Translations under genes and position numbers: made by a program
Notes under the pieces: generated by a model
What the model saw: only the letters and a program-made list of their open reading frames with translations
Database searches by the model: none
Told to the model about the DNA's origin: nothing
Shown: in pieces, positions 7,304 through 17,442 of the stretch
How positions within the stretch are numbered: the first letter of the stretch is position 1
How the letters are laid out: the number at the start of each line of letters is the position of its first letter
Source: Corynebacterium curieae
GTDB taxonomy: Bacteria > Actinomycetota > Actinomycetes > Mycobacteriales > Mycobacteriaceae
Length of the DNA stretch: 64,000 bases
Assembly (NCBI RefSeq): GCF_027570035.1
Contig: NZ_JAKMUU010000002.1
Span: 186,001 to 250,000 of the forward strand
Direction of reading: 5' to 3'

Positions 7304-7837
7304 TTAGTGCTGGCCCTCCGCAAATTCCTCAACCAACTTAGCGTTAAAGGCTGGGAGATCATCCGGCGTGCGGGAAGAAACCAAGCCCTGATCGCAATGG
7401 ACTTCCTCGTCCACCCAAGTGGCACCAGCATTGCGCAAATCTGTCTGCAGGGATGGGAAGGAAGTAAGGGTGCGGCCCTTGAGGACATCAGCATCCGTCA
7501 AGATCCATGCACCGTGGCAGATTGCGCCGAGCGGAAGATCCTTGCTCATGTGCTTACGCACGATTTCTACTGCGGACTTATCCAAACGCAGCAGGTCAGC
7601 ATTGTTGGTACCGCCAGGCAGAATGATGCCATCGAAAGACTCGCCTGTGGAGTCAGCGGTAGTGGCGTCTACGGAAATCTCCGTACCCTTCTTACCGGTG
7701 ATGGTGCCGGCCTCTGGGGCGATAACACGCACGGTAGCGCCGGCGTTCTTCACGGCCTCCAGCGGGGAGGTTAGCTCAGAGTCTTCGAAGCCATCGGTGG
7801 CGATAATAGCAATGGTCTTGTTTTCTAGTTCAGCCAT
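7304..7837 (-). CDS. DJ-1/PfpI family protein (general stress protein 18/YhbO type)
   Basis: 177 residues, cytoplasmic, flavodoxin-like fold. The nucleophile elbow is GAICHGAW with C107 and H108, and the glutamate that contacts the cysteine is in DGFEDSEL (E18). Members act as deglycases, chaperones or intracellular proteases in carbonyl and oxidative stress; which activity applies here is not shown. A very strong ribosome-binding site (AAAGGAGG) precedes the start. Monocistronic with its own terminator. Confidence 0.92.
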   Translation of the reverse strand: MAELENKTIAIIATDGFEDSELTSPLEAVKNAGATVRVIAPEAGTITGKKGTEISVDATTADSTGESFDGIILPGGTNNADLLRLDKSAVEIVRKHMSKDLPLGAICHGAWILTDADVLKGRTLTSFPSLQTDLRNAGATWVDEEVHCDQGLVSSRTPDDLPAFNAKLVEEFAEGQH

Positions 7838-7966
7838 AATGCGGCCTCCTTTGTTCGGGTACGCCGCCCACAGTAACGCGGAGCTATTCTATTCGCTACC
7901 TTCTTTTCGCTTGTGTGGACAAGACCCTCGCCCACCGTCAAGAACCAAGCTCAGACCAGCGTGGAA

Positions 7967-9052
7967 TCAGCCGCCAATCTTAAAGTCGCATACATCGCCA
8001 TCCTGCATGATGTAGTCCTTGCCTTCTTGGCGGACCTTGCCATGTGCGCGGGCCTCTGCCATGGAACCCGCCGCCACGAGGTCATCGTAGGAAACGATCT
8101 CGGCCTTAATGAACTTCTTCTCAAAGTCAGTGTGAATAACGCCGGCGGCCTGCGGGGCGGCAGAGCCCTGCTTGATGGTCCACGCGCGGGCTTCCTTCTC
8201 ACCTGCGGTGAGGTAAGTCTGCAAACCCAAGGTGGCGAAGCCTGCCTTGGCCAAGGTAGCCAGGCCGGGCTCATCTTGGCCTACGGCCTCCAGCAATTCG
8301 CGCGCTTCGTCTTCTTCCAGCTCGAGCAGCTCGGTTTCGGTCTGTGCGTCGAGGAAAACAGCCTCGGCTGGGGCAACGAGCTGGCGCAGTTCTTCCTTCT
8401 TAGCGTCGTCGGTTAGCACGGCCTCGTCCGAGTTGAAGACGTAGAGGAAAGGCTTGGCCGTCATCAGGTGCAGGTCACGAACGAGAGCGAGGTCAATCTC
8501 GCCCTCCTTCGCTGCGGCGAAGAGGGTGCGGTCATCTTCCAGGATCTCCTGGGCCTTCTTGGTCGCTTCCACCTCGGCGGCCAGGTCCTTATTCTTGCGC
8601 GCATCTTTTTCTAGACGCGGCAAAGCCTTTTCGATGGTCTGCAGGTCCGCAAGGATGAGCTCGGTATTAATAACGGAGATATCGTTGCGCGGATCAACCT
8701 TGCCATCGACGTGGATGACGTTGTCATCGGAGAATGCACGCACCACCTGGCAAATAGCATCTGCCTCGCGGATATTAGCTAGGAAGGCATTGCCCATGCC
8801 CTCACCCTGGGAGGCACCGGAGACGATGCCGGCGATATCCACGAAGGATACGGTGGCAGGAAGAATGCGCTCAGAGTTAAACATTTCCGCCAAGCGGGTC
8901 AGGCGGGCATCCGGCAGCTCCACCAAGCCCACGTTGGGCTCGATGGTGGCAAACGGGTAGTTCGCCGCCAAGATCTCAGAACGGGTTAGGGCATTAAACA
9001 AAGTGGACTTGCCCACGTTGGGCAGGCCGACGATTCCTAGTGTAAGACTCAC
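7967..9052 (-). CDS. ychF: Ribosome-binding ATPase YchF
   Basis: Obg-family P-loop NTPase of 361 residues that binds ribosomes and prefers ATP. Visible motifs are G1 GLPNVGKS (residues 9-16), the switch region NYPFATIEPN, G3 DIAGIVSGAS and the C-terminal TGS domain (about 278-361) ending DGDVCDFKIGG, as in E. coli YchF. A coiled-coil insertion occupies about residues 130-180. It is divergent from the AI-2E transporter gene and lies in a mycobacterial-like synteny block. Confidence 0.97.
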   Translation of the reverse strand: MSLTLGIVGLPNVGKSTLFNALTRSEILAANYPFATIEPNVGLVELPDARLTRLAEMFNSERILPATVSFVDIAGIVSGASQGEGMGNAFLANIREADAICQVVRAFSDDNVIHVDGKVDPRNDISVINTELILADLQTIEKALPRLEKDARKNKDLAAEVEATKKAQEILEDDRTLFAAAKEGEIDLALVRDLHLMTAKPFLYVFNSDEAVLTDDAKKEELRQLVAPAEAVFLDAQTETELLELEEDEARELLEAVGQDEPGLATLAKAGFATLGLQTYLTAGEKEARAWTIKQGSAAPQAAGVIHTDFEKKFIKAEIVSYDDLVAAGSMAEARAHGKVRQEGKDYIMQDGDVCDFKIGG

Positions 9053-9099
9053 GGTGCCAATCCTAACGCACCCGCCTTCTTTTAAGGCAAGATGGTGGG

Positions 9100-10569
9100 G
9101 TGAGTTCTGATAGCCAACCGCTGCCCGATGATCCCCAAACGGGCTTGGGCGATAAGTTTGATGAAAGCTTCGATACCAGCAAGCTGGAGGATGTATCGCC
9201 GCATCCGCCAGGCAATCAGGTTGACCGCTCGGTCATCGCCGGCGAGGTGGTTAAGTCTGCGTCCCTGTGGGCGGTCCGCCTACTCATCATCTGCGTGTTC
9301 CTCTATGCCCTCTACCGCCTGCTCGGTAATTTCTGGCAGGGCATCTTGCCGGTACTTTTGGCGCTTATCATCTGCACCGTACTAGCGCCCGTGGCTAAGA
9401 AGCTGCGCAGTATAGGCCTTCCCGCCGCCTTGGCGGCCGCCGTAACCATTTTGGTTTCTTTCACGGCCGTGGGTGGGCTCATTGCCTTCGTCGCGCCAGA
9501 CTTCATGCGACAATCCCGTTCGCTGTATTTGCAGACGGTATCCGGCATCCAAAGCCTGCAATTATGGGCTCAGGGCCCGCCTCTCAACCTCGATAGCGAG
9601 GATATGAGCAGCTATATCGATGAAGCGGCTTCCTGGCTGCAGCAGCGCGCCGGTGCCATCGCCGGATCGGTCTTCACCGGCATCGGCACGGCCACATCAA
9701 TCCTGGTCACCCTCTTTATTGTGTTGGTGCTTACCTTCTTCTTCCTCAAGGACGGCGCCAAGTTTTTGCCTTGGCTGCGCGATGCTACCGGCAAGCGCGC
9801 CGGCTGGCACCTCACTGAGCTGCTTACTCGCGCCTGGAATACGTTGGGCGGTTTCATTCGCGCCCAGGCCGTTGTCTCGCTTGTCGACGCCATCTTTATC
9901 GGCATCGGCCTCGCCCTTATCGGCGTCCCTTTGGCCATGGCCTTGGCGATTATCACCTTTATCGCCGGGTTTATCCCCTTTGTAGGCGCCATCGTGGCCG
10001 GCGCCCTTTCCGTCACCATTGCGTTGGTGTCCCTTGGAATCACCAAGGCCTTACTGGTTTTAGGCCTAGTTCTGCTGGTTCAACAGCTAGAGGGCAATGT
10101 GCTCTCGCCGTGGCTGCAGTCCAAGGCAATGGACCTGCACCCAGTTATCGTCTTGGTCTCCGTTACGGTCGGCTCCGCTCTCTTTGGCCTCGTGGGTGGT
10201 TTCCTTGCGGTTCCGGCCGCCGCTATGTTTGCCGTGGCCTACCGCTACGGGCAGGACATGATGAAGCTCCAGTCCGGCGAAAAGACCGCAGCAGATCTGG
10301 ACTTTTCCACTGTGGCTGGCTATCTCATCGGCCGCTACACCGAAGACCAAGGGCGTTATAAGCGCGAGGCGTGGCTACAAATGCCAGACTATGCTGCTCC
10401 AGAAGGCGCGTTTGCCGACGTCTCTGCTGACGGCGACTCCGATTCCCTCGACGCCGCCCTCAACGTAGAGTCCACCCCACAAGATCATCGAAAGCCCAGC
10501 ATGCGCGTTAACCTGCGGCGTGCACGCGATGCCTTCGAAGGGCTTTTGAACGGAGATTCGAAAAAGTAG
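9100..10569 (+). CDS. AI-2E family transporter
   Basis: 489-residue membrane protein with an acidic N-terminal cytoplasmic tail (1-60), two N-terminal helices, a large soluble loop, then the conserved cluster of C-terminal helices (FFFLKDG..., AQAVVSLVDAIFIGIGLALIGVPLAMALAIITFIAGFIPFVGAI). Family members include TqsA-like exporters and Na+/H+ antiporters, so the substrate is open. The GTG at 9100 is used as start; the ribosome-binding site is weak. The C-terminus is a long polar extension. The gene runs into rmuC with a 6-base gap. Confidence 0.85.
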   Translation: MSSDSQPLPDDPQTGLGDKFDESFDTSKLEDVSPHPPGNQVDRSVIAGEVVKSASLWAVRLLIICVFLYALYRLLGNFWQGILPVLLALIICTVLAPVAKKLRSIGLPAALAAAVTILVSFTAVGGLIAFVAPDFMRQSRSLYLQTVSGIQSLQLWAQGPPLNLDSEDMSSYIDEAASWLQQRAGAIAGSVFTGIGTATSILVTLFIVLVLTFFFLKDGAKFLPWLRDATGKRAGWHLTELLTRAWNTLGGFIRAQAVVSLVDAIFIGIGLALIGVPLAMALAIITFIAGFIPFVGAIVAGALSVTIALVSLGITKALLVLGLVLLVQQLEGNVLSPWLQSKAMDLHPVIVLVSVTVGSALFGLVGGFLAVPAAAMFAVAYRYGQDMMKLQSGEKTAADLDFSTVAGYLIGRYTEDQGRYKREAWLQMPDYAAPEGAFADVSADGDSDSLDAALNVESTPQDHRKPSMRVNLRRARDAFEGLLNGDSKK

Positions 10570-10575
10570 TAGGTT

Positions 10576-11676
10576 GTGTCCGTAGCACGTGCCATGCTGG
10601 AGGCTATGACTTCCACTTTGCCCGTGCTGCTACTTTTTATCGGCCTCCTCCTTGGCGCGGTGATGGGCTGGCTTGCCCATTCCTACTCCGCCACTCGTTC
10701 TGCGCCGAGCGCCGAACACCGCGCGCTACAGGACTCTCAGCGCCGCCAGGCCGAGCTCCAACCGCTAGAAAAGGCCATGGACCGCCTGGGATTTCAACTC
10801 CAAGAAATTGAGGAAGATCGCACCGCACTGCTCGCATCCCTATCGAGCCAAGTACAGGCGGTTACCCGTACCTCTTCCCGTCTTAATGAACGCACCGATA
10901 AACTCGTCAGCGCATTGCGCTCGCCGAATGTTCGTGGGCGTTGGGGCGAGGTGCAGTTAGAGCGCGTTGCCGAACTTGGAGGCATGACCAAGCATGTGGA
11001 CTTTGACTGCCAAGTCTCTGCGCCGCTCGGCGGGCGAATCGTTCGTCCAGACATGCTCATCAACTTGGCCGGTGGCCGCCATATCATCGTGGACGCCAAG
11101 GTTCCTTTTACTTCTTACCTCGATGCCCTTGAAACAGAGGACCCAGAAGAACACTCTGGCTTCCTTCGCCGTCATGCGCATTTGATGCGCGGACATATTC
11201 AAGCACTGTCCCAAAAGGACTACATCGAAGCTTTTCAGCCCACTCCGGAGTTCGTGATCCTTTTTGTTCCTGCCGATCCTTTCCTCGATGCCGCCCTTTC
11301 GGTAGATCCTGAGCTCATCGAGTATGCCTTTGAACGCAACGTGGTGATCGCCACCCCCAGCTCCCTTTTTGCACTCTTGCGCACAGTGGCTATGGGCTGG
11401 CAGCAAGAGGACATTTCTGCCAAAGCCAAGGAGGTCCAGCGCTTAGGCCGTGAACTATATACGCGCCTGAATACCCTTTCTGCGCATTATGGAAAGGTTG
11501 GTCACAACCTAGAAAAGGCGGTTGAGGCCTATAATGCCACGCTGTCCTCACTCGATACGCGCGTGGGTGTTACCGCCCGGAAATTGCATGAGATGGATAT
11601 TCCGGGCCGCACGGACCGCACTCCTCGTGAGCCGTTGCCCATTGACACCTGGCCCCGCGGGCATTCAGCACCATAA
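10576..11676 (+). CDS. rmuC: DNA recombination protein RmuC
   Basis: Single N-terminal membrane helix (LPVLLLFIGLLLGAVMGWLAHS), a coiled-coil stretch (about 35-105) and the RmuC nuclease-like domain (LRSPNVRGRWGEVQLERVAELGGM, IIVDAKVPFTSYLDA, FVPADPFLDAALS). RmuC limits inversions at short inverted repeats in E. coli. The GTG at 10576 gives 366 residues; ATG codons at 10594 and 10606 are possible alternatives and would keep the membrane helix. Probably cotranscribed with the upstream transporter. Confidence 0.9.
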   Translation: MSVARAMLEAMTSTLPVLLLFIGLLLGAVMGWLAHSYSATRSAPSAEHRALQDSQRRQAELQPLEKAMDRLGFQLQEIEEDRTALLASLSSQVQAVTRTSSRLNERTDKLVSALRSPNVRGRWGEVQLERVAELGGMTKHVDFDCQVSAPLGGRIVRPDMLINLAGGRHIIVDAKVPFTSYLDALETEDPEEHSGFLRRHAHLMRGHIQALSQKDYIEAFQPTPEFVILFVPADPFLDAALSVDPELIEYAFERNVVIATPSSLFALLRTVAMGWQQEDISAKAKEVQRLGRELYTRLNTLSAHYGKVGHNLEKAVEAYNATLSSLDTRVGVTARKLHEMDIPGRTDRTPREPLPIDTWPRGHSAP

Positions 11677-11693
11677 ATCTGGCGCTTTGGTGC

Positions 11694-12542
11694 GTGGAAA
11701 TGGCCATGGCTAGGTACCAACCGGTAGGATCTTTCGACGTGTCACAAGCCAAGCAAAGAAAGTCCTCCGCCGCCCAAAGCTCCGGTCTCCCCAGTATCAC
11801 GCTGGGCAAGGGCCTTGGGCTGCTCGCGGCAATCTTGCTCACAGGCGCGTTGATTTCCATCCTTATGGGTGCCCTGGGATGGGTCTATCTCGCGTTCCTT
11901 GTCATCGGCTCGCTACTGGTAGCCCTTGTAGTAGAAGAACGCGGCCTTTTCCTTACCGTTGCTTCCATCCCCATTTTCTATGCCATCACGGTGGTATTGG
12001 CCGGATTCTTTATCACTAAGGCCAACCTGCCCGAGGGAGCTTCATCCTTTTCCAAAACCGCGATTGTCACTTCGGCTTTTCCCCTTGTACAAAACTTTTT
12101 GTGGCTCCTCATCGCGTTGGTAGGAGCGGGGATCATTGGCTGGCTACGGTGGGTGCGCTACCGCAAGACTGCTCGGCGCATCGTCGATCGAGAGGCTGCT
12201 TCGCGCCGTACTGAAGCGGAACAAGACCGCCGCAATCGTGCAGAGCGCCTTTCTGTAGCGGACTTGATGGCGCGAGATAAACCCGTAAAAGATTCTAAGG
12301 TCCCCAAAGCCACTCCGCAGCGCGCTCGGGCCGCCCACACGCTGAAGAAATCTCGCCCCGCGCCGAAGGACCGCCTGCGCGGCCGCGATCGTGAGGAGCG
12401 TCGCCGCCTGCAGCAAGAAGAGCGCGAGAACCCACGCCGCCCAGATCCATCCCGGCGCGCCGGCGACTCGGTCCCCGCTTCCAAAGCGCAGAAAGAACAG
12501 CCCAAACAAGGGTGGGACGATAACCTCTACGACGAAGATTAA
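11694..12542 (+). CDS. DUF6542 membrane protein with basic C-terminal tail
   Basis: Up to 282 residues. About four membrane helices occupy residues 38-160 (GLGLLAAILLTGALISILMG and following). After the last helix comes a long Arg/Lys/Glu-rich cytoplasmic tail of some 120 residues (RRTEAEQDRRNRAERL...DRLRGRDREERRRLQQEE). Function unknown. The start may be the GTG at 11694 or the ATG at 11706. It follows rmuC and ends in a bidirectional terminator shared with ispH. Confidence 0.75.
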   Translation: MEMAMARYQPVGSFDVSQAKQRKSSAAQSSGLPSITLGKGLGLLAAILLTGALISILMGALGWVYLAFLVIGSLLVALVVEERGLFLTVASIPIFYAITVVLAGFFITKANLPEGASSFSKTAIVTSAFPLVQNFLWLLIALVGAGIIGWLRWVRYRKTARRIVDREAASRRTEAEQDRRNRAERLSVADLMARDKPVKDSKVPKATPQRARAAHTLKKSRPAPKDRLRGRDREERRRLQQEERENPRRPDPSRRAGDSVPASKAQKEQPKQGWDDNLYDED

Positions 12543-12548
12543 AAACGA

Positions 12549-12570
12549 AAAGGCCCGTTTCCGGGCCTTT
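12549..12570. terminator. Bidirectional terminator between DUF6542 gene and ispH
   Basis: AAAGGCCCG/CGGGCCTTT stem with a TTTC loop, A-rich before and T-containing after; it can serve both convergent genes. Confidence 0.82.
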
Positions 12571-12609
12571 CCTTCGTTTTAACTGCTTTGCCGCAGTGCT
12601 AGGCACCGC

Positions 12610-13560
12610 TTAGGTGCGAGCTGGGCGCAAATCACGTGGAAGGGCAAAGGTAATGGTCTCGGTGGAGGTGGTGACCTGCTCTACATCGCTGTACCCGCGC
12701 TCATCTAGGAACTCCAATACCTCACGTACGAGCAATTCCGGAACGGATGCGCCACAAGTAACGCCGACGGTGCGGACGCCTTCCAGCCAGGCATCATCGA
12801 TTTCCTTGGCAAAATCGACAAGGTGAGAGGCCTTGGCGCCAGCCTCGAGTGCTACCTCTACCAAGCGCACCGAGTTAGAGGAATTCTTTGAGCCCACCAC
12901 AATCATCAGGTCGCACTTAGGTGCGATGGCCTTTACAGATTCCTGGCGGTTTTGGGTGGCGTAACAAATATCGTCTGAAGGCGGGTTCTCTAGGTGTGGG
13001 AAGCGTTCGCGCAGTTTGTTGACAATGGTAATGGTCTCATCTACTGAAAGCGTAGTTTGGGAGAGCCAGATTAGCTTTTCATCCTGCAGGAAATCCGGCA
13101 GCTTAGCAACGCCGTCTACACCATCGACAAGGTGGGTGACCTCAGGGGCCTCACCAGCGGTTCCTTCCACCTCCTCGTGACCCTCGTGGCCAACTAAGAG
13201 GATATGGTACCCATCGCGCTGGAATCGCTGGGCTTCCTTGTGCACCTTAGTTACCAACGGACAAGTCGCGTCCAATGTAAGTTGCTTACGCTCCGTAGCC
13301 TCCGTGCGCACGGCTGGGGAAATGCCGTGGGCTGAGAATACTAGATGAGCGCCTTCGGGCGCTTCAGAAGCCTCGTTAACAAAAATGACGCCGCGTTCTG
13401 CCAAAGATTCTACGACGTAACGGTTGTGCACGATTTGTTTGCGTACATAAATGGGCGCGCCGTACTTCTCTAGCGCCTTTTCCACGGTCTCGACCGCGCG
13501 GTCTACACCTGCGCAGTATCCGCGCGGAGCCGCAAGGAGAACATTTTTACCATCAGTCAT
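12610..13560 (-). CDS. ispH: 4-hydroxy-3-methylbut-2-enyl diphosphate reductase
   Basis: Last step of the MEP pathway: a 4Fe-4S enzyme producing IPP and DMAPP from HMBPP. It has 316 residues. The three cluster cysteines lie in [26 protein letters not shown] and CYATQNRQ. The conserved TCGASVPE segment near the C-terminus matches the family's T-x-G-A-S-x-P-E motif. Divergent from xseA, an arrangement frequent in actinobacteria. Confidence 0.97.
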   Translation of the reverse strand: MTDGKNVLLAAPRGYCAGVDRAVETVEKALEKYGAPIYVRKQIVHNRYVVESLAERGVIFVNEASEAPEGAHLVFSAHGISPAVRTEATERKQLTLDATCPLVTKVHKEAQRFQRDGYHILLVGHEGHEEVEGTAGEAPEVTHLVDGVDGVAKLPDFLQDEKLIWLSQTTLSVDETITIVNKLRERFPHLENPPSDDICYATQNRQESVKAIAPKCDLMIVVGSKNSSNSVRLVEVALEAGAKASHLVDFAKEIDDAWLEGVRTVGVTCGASVPELLVREVLEFLDERGYSDVEQVTTSTETITFALPRDLRPART

Positions 13561-13701
13561 GGCTCCCAGAGTATCGAAACACTACACAAAACAATAGTGG
13601 ACCCACACGCCACCATTCTGCCTACCCCAAGAGGGACGGAAGGGTGCACTGGCCCTTAAACTAGGGAGAAGATCACGGCAGACTGAAGAAAGGGAGGCTG
13701 T

Positions 13702-14943
13702 GTGAATCAACCGGCAAATACCCCGGAGACTCCCTGGCCCGTTGGCAAGGTCAATGACCAAGTCAAGGGCTGGATCGAGCGGCTAGGTTACCTGTGGGTA
13801 GAGGGACAGTTGACCCAAATCAACTTTAAACCCACGTGGAAGCTGTCCTACCTCACGCTGCGAGACGTGCAGCAGGAAAAGTCCGTCCAGCTAACCTGCC
13901 CATCATCCATGCTGCAATCTTTATCGGCACCGCTCAAAGACGGAGACCGCGTCATTGTTCACGGCAAACCGGCTTTCTACGCCGGTCGTGGCTCCTTCTC
14001 GCTGTGGACCACGGAGATTCGCCATGTCGGAATCGGCGATTTATTAGCCCGAATTGAAAAATTACGCCAGCAACTTTCCGCCGAGGGCTTATTCGATCCT
14101 GCTCGCAAACGGGCGCTTCCCTATCTGCCGCACAAGATTGGACTAATCACCGGCCGTGGTTCAGCTGCGGAACGCGATGTGATGTCAGTCGCCCATGACC
14201 GATGGCCGGCAGTGCAATTCCGCATCATTAATACCGCAGTCCAGGGTGCAAATACCGTCCCAGAAGTTATTGATGGTCTCCAGCAGCTCGACGCCGATCC
14301 AGAGGTAGATGTCATCATCATCGCCCGAGGTGGCGGATCTGTGGAAGATCTCCTGCCTTTTTCTGAGGAAGCGTTGCAACGCGCTGTGTCCGCGGCTGGT
14401 ACCCCGGTGGTCTCCGCCATTGGTCACGAGCCCGATAGTCCGGTGCTTGATAACGTGGCTGACCTTCGTGCGGCCACGCCCACGGACGCTGCCAAGCGCG
14501 TCGTGCCCTCCGTGGTTGAGGAGCGCGCCATAGTCGCCGAGGCCCGGTCGCGCATGGCCGGTGCCCTTCGCGGGTGGGTAGAAAGGGAACGGCGGGGTCT
14601 AGACAATATCCGCTCTCGGCCCGTCATGGCGGACCCGATGACACCCATCCGTACTCGCCGTGAAGAGGTAGATCGCACCCGCACCACAATGCGCCGAGAG
14701 ATTGATGTCATGCTCGAGCGCGAGGTTCGCCACGTGGAATCTCTCCGCGCCCGGATTTCGGCGTTGGGGCCTTCGGCAACGCTGGCCCGTGGGTATTCCA
14801 TCGTGCAGGTGGTGCCCAAGGATGGTTCCGGGCCCGAGGTTGTTACCTCTTATGAGCAATCCCCTCCCGGCGCACAATTGCGCATTCGCGTGGGCGATGG
14901 GTCTATCACCGCTGTTTCTATGGCCTCCCAGGCCGCCGATTAA
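13702..14943 (+). CDS. xseA: Exodeoxyribonuclease VII large subunit
   Basis: Nuclease subunit degrading single-stranded DNA to oligonucleotides. 413 residues: an N-terminal OB-fold (about 25-115), then the catalytic region with [19 protein letters not shown] and the motif [19 protein letters not shown], and coiled coil (about 270-360). The GTG at 13702 is chosen because AAAGGGAGG lies four bases upstream of it. xseB follows after 21 bases. Confidence 0.96.
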   Translation: MNQPANTPETPWPVGKVNDQVKGWIERLGYLWVEGQLTQINFKPTWKLSYLTLRDVQQEKSVQLTCPSSMLQSLSAPLKDGDRVIVHGKPAFYAGRGSFSLWTTEIRHVGIGDLLARIEKLRQQLSAEGLFDPARKRALPYLPHKIGLITGRGSAAERDVMSVAHDRWPAVQFRIINTAVQGANTVPEVIDGLQQLDADPEVDVIIIARGGGSVEDLLPFSEEALQRAVSAAGTPVVSAIGHEPDSPVLDNVADLRAATPTDAAKRVVPSVVEERAIVAEARSRMAGALRGWVERERRGLDNIRSRPVMADPMTPIRTRREEVDRTRTTMRREIDVMLEREVRHVESLRARISALGPSATLARGYSIVQVVPKDGSGPEVVTSYEQSPPGAQLRIRVGDGSITAVSMASQAAD

Positions 14944-14964
14944 TTACTATACGAGGAGAAAATA

Positions 14965-15234
14965 ATGTCCGATGACGCAATTGGCACCGGCCAACCGGGC
15001 CAGGATGCCTTTACCCCAGTAGAAGAACTGAGCTATGAACAAGCCCGCGATGAGCTCATTGAAACCGTCAAAATCCTAGAGCTCGGCCAAATGGGCTTGG
15101 ACGAATCACTGAAGTATTGGGAGCGCGGTGAAGCCCTTGCCCGCGCATGCGAGGCGCACCTAGACGGCGCGGCAAAGCGCGTGGAAGATGCTCTAGATAA
15201 GGCCGAAGAGGCACAAACTGAGGGAGAAGACTAG
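14965..15234 (+). CDS. xseB: Exodeoxyribonuclease VII small subunit
   Basis: 89 residues, three-helix protein that binds the coiled coil of XseA. The family core [37 protein letters not shown] is clear. A good ribosome-binding site (GAGGAG) precedes the start. Its stop overlaps the next gene's GTG by one base, so translational coupling is likely. Confidence 0.96.
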   Translation: MSDDAIGTGQPGQDAFTPVEELSYEQARDELIETVKILELGQMGLDESLKYWERGEALARACEAHLDGAAKRVEDALDKAEEAQTEGED

Positions 15235-15602
15235 TGCAGATATATGGATACCCCGACGAAAGAGTGGATTTCGTATCAAAATCTGCAGCCGCCGGTTCCA
15301 TCATGGCAGGAGATTCACGCGAGTACGTAGAGGAATTCTTCGGCCCGGCGCATACCCGTAGCGAAGACGAGATCAGTTACTTTTCCCGATCCGTGGTACT
15401 GCGCTTTGAAGATGACAAGGTCCGCGAGATTGCCCTTTACCCGCAGCGCTCCAAGCGTGAGCGCATCGATGTATTCGTAGGAAAGACGCGCCTTAGCGGC
15501 CTCGATGCGAATGGTATAGCTGAGGTCGTTTCCCGCACGGGAAGCGGCCTTATCGCCACCCCCGCGGAAGAAGGATTGGGCGAGGTTATTTTTCGGCTAT
15601 AG
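15234..15602 (+). CDS. Hypothetical protein, third gene of the xseAB operon
   Basis: 122 residues starting with GTG at 15234, overlapping the xseB stop. No signal peptide or membrane segment; mixed alpha/beta composition with GPAHTRSEDEISYFSRSVVLRF. I do not recognise a family. Its 3' end overlaps the 3' end of the convergent DUF4245 gene by 17 bases. Tight coupling to xseB supports real translation. Confidence 0.65.
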   Translation: MQIYGYPDERVDFVSKSAAAGSIMAGDSREYVEEFFGPAHTRSEDEISYFSRSVVLRFEDDKVREIALYPQRSKRERIDVFVGKTRLSGLDANGIAEVVSRTGSGLIATPAEEGLGEVIFRL

Positions 15603-16155
15603 GCGCGGCGTCGATAAACGCTGCAGTGGCGGCCTCGAAATCGCTGTCGTTGGCGGCGCCGGAGATGATGAGGCGGGCATCGCCCAAATCCGTGATCCAC
15701 AAGCGACGCACGGATTCCTCGTCGCTTTCTAGTACCCGCACCGTTTTGCCCCCGACCTCGCGGGTGGAGGCATTGCCACGGTAATTGGCGTCGTATTCTT
15801 CCCCTGCTTTATCGGCCGCGAACTGCGTCTGGGTAGATTCCACAAACCCTTGGTCCGCGGTCACCCAGCTCACCACGGTGGCGTTTTCTCCGCCCAGATC
15901 AACGCGGCGAGCGGCATTAGCCTCCCAGCCCTCTGGCATATCGGGGTTACGGATCGCGCCTACGCCTGCGCGGGCTTGGGTTTCAAGGAAAGTTTGCTCA
16001 TCTACTTCCTGCACCGCCCCCTGCTTCGTTTCGGAATTAATTGAGCATAGGCCGGTAGCCCCCACGGCCAGCAGCATCATGATCACCACGACGGCGAGGG
16101 ACAGAGAAATATCCTTCGCACCTTCAAAAATCTTTGGTCTTTGTTCTGCAGCCAC
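15586..16155 (-). CDS. DUF4245 membrane-anchored protein
   Basis: 189 residues from the GTG at 16155 (MAAEQRPKIFEGAKDISLS); a longer reading from 16257 adds a stretch lacking family character. One membrane helix (LAVVVIMMLLAVGATGLCS) near the N-terminus is followed by an extracytoplasmic DUF4245 domain (NPDMPEGWEANAARRV...VSWVTADQGFVESTQT). Function unknown; in mycobacteria the homologue also neighbours glpX and fum. Divergent from glpX. Confidence 0.8.
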   Translation of the reverse strand: MAAEQRPKIFEGAKDISLSLAVVVIMMLLAVGATGLCSINSETKQGAVQEVDEQTFLETQARAGVGAIRNPDMPEGWEANAARRVDLGGENATVVSWVTADQGFVESTQTQFAADKAGEEYDANYRGNASTREVGGKTVRVLESDEESVRRLWITDLGDARLIISGAANDSDFEAATAAFIDAAPIAEK

Positions 16156-16291
16156 GCGCCTTAGTATCGCACGCCCTGCTGGCAAAAAGCCACACGGCCC
16201 CTTCTTCCCCGCAAGTTTGGATAATCCCCCACAAATGGGGCGCAAAACCGAACCCATTAGAGCAAAAAAGTGCGAGAATGGAAAGGTAGAG

Positions 16292-16315
16292 CATCAAGGG
16301 GAACACCCCTTGATG
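16292..16315 (+). promoter_or_regulatory. Inverted repeat in the glpX leader
   Basis: Perfect 10-bp arms CATCAAGGGG/CCCCTTGATG with an AACA loop, 29 bases before the glpX start. It has no T tract. It may be an operator or an RNA hairpin; no regulator was recognised. Confidence 0.6.
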
Positions 16316-16343
16316 AGAAAACTATGGAAGGCAACCACTACAC

Positions 16344-17357
16344 ATGTCCGAAAATACGTCTTATCTTCCCGACCGCAACCTGGCAATGGAACTGGTTCGT
16401 GTCACCGAGGCAGCAGCGCTTGCTTCCGGCCGTTGGGTAGGCCGCGGCCAGAAGAATGAGGGCGATGGCGCGGCGGTCGACGCCATGCGCAAGCTCATAA
16501 ATTCCGTGGCAATGAACGGCGTCGTTGTCATCGGCGAGGGCGAAAAGGATGAGGCCCCGATGCTGTTTAACGGCGAAGAGGTGGGCACCGGAGAAGGCGC
16601 CGCCATGGATATCGCCGTAGACCCGGTCGACGGCACCCGCTTGATGGCAGAAGGCCGCCCCAATGCCATCTCTGTCATCGCCGCTGCCGAGCGCGGGACC
16701 ATGTATGACCCTTCCGCAGTCTTCTACATGGAAAAGATTGCTGTCGGCCCAGAGGCCGTAGGTGCCATTGACATCAATGAGTCTGTGGAGTGGAATATCC
16801 AGTCCGTAGCCAAAGCGAAGAAGATTCGCCCCTCCGACCTCACCGTTGTGGTTCTGGATCGCCCACGCCACGAGCAGCTCATCTCAGAAATTCGCGCCGC
16901 AGGAGCCAAGGTGCGCCTCATTATGGACGGCGACGTAGCCGGCGCCATTGCCACCTGCCAGGACACCAACTCCATTGACATGATGATGGGCATCGGCGGC
17001 ACGCCAGAAGGCATCATCACGGCTTGCGCTATGCGCTGCATGGGCGGAGAGATCCAGGGCAAGCTATGGCCTAAAGACGAAGAGGAAGCCGAGAAGGCCC
17101 GCGCTGCCGGCCACGATTTGGACCGCGTGCTCACCACCACTGACCTGGTCTCCTCTGAGAATTGCTACTTCGCCGCTACCGGCGTAACCAATGGTGACAT
17201 GCTGCGCGGTGTCTCCTACCGCAATTCCGGCGCTACCACTCGCTCTCTAGTCATGCGCTCCAAGTCTGGCACCATCCGCTACATTGACTCCATCCATAAG
17301 CTGTCCAAGCTGCAGGAATATTCCGTCGTGGATTACAACACCCCGACCAAGAAGTAG
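16344..17357 (+). CDS. glpX: Class II fructose-1,6-bisphosphatase
   Basis: Gluconeogenic phosphatase converting fructose-1,6-bisphosphate to fructose-6-phosphate; the main FBPase in corynebacteria. 337 residues. Metal and substrate motifs: [40 protein letters not shown], and [27 protein letters not shown]. The leader contains a perfect 24-base inverted repeat. fumC follows 85 bases downstream, so the two central-metabolism genes may be partly cotranscribed. Confidence 0.96.
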   Translation: MSENTSYLPDRNLAMELVRVTEAAALASGRWVGRGQKNEGDGAAVDAMRKLINSVAMNGVVVIGEGEKDEAPMLFNGEEVGTGEGAAMDIAVDPVDGTRLMAEGRPNAISVIAAAERGTMYDPSAVFYMEKIAVGPEAVGAIDINESVEWNIQSVAKAKKIRPSDLTVVVLDRPRHEQLISEIRAAGAKVRLIMDGDVAGAIATCQDTNSIDMMMGIGGTPEGIITACAMRCMGGEIQGKLWPKDEEEAEKARAAGHDLDRVLTTTDLVSSENCYFAATGVTNGDMLRGVSYRNSGATTRSLVMRSKSGTIRYIDSIHKLSKLQEYSVVDYNTPTKK

Positions 17358-17442
17358 GGTTCACCCCCGAAGGCGGCCCTCCCCACAAATCTCCGCCATA
17401 CTGGATGGCACACACTAAACAAGTAACTGAGGTGATCTTCAC

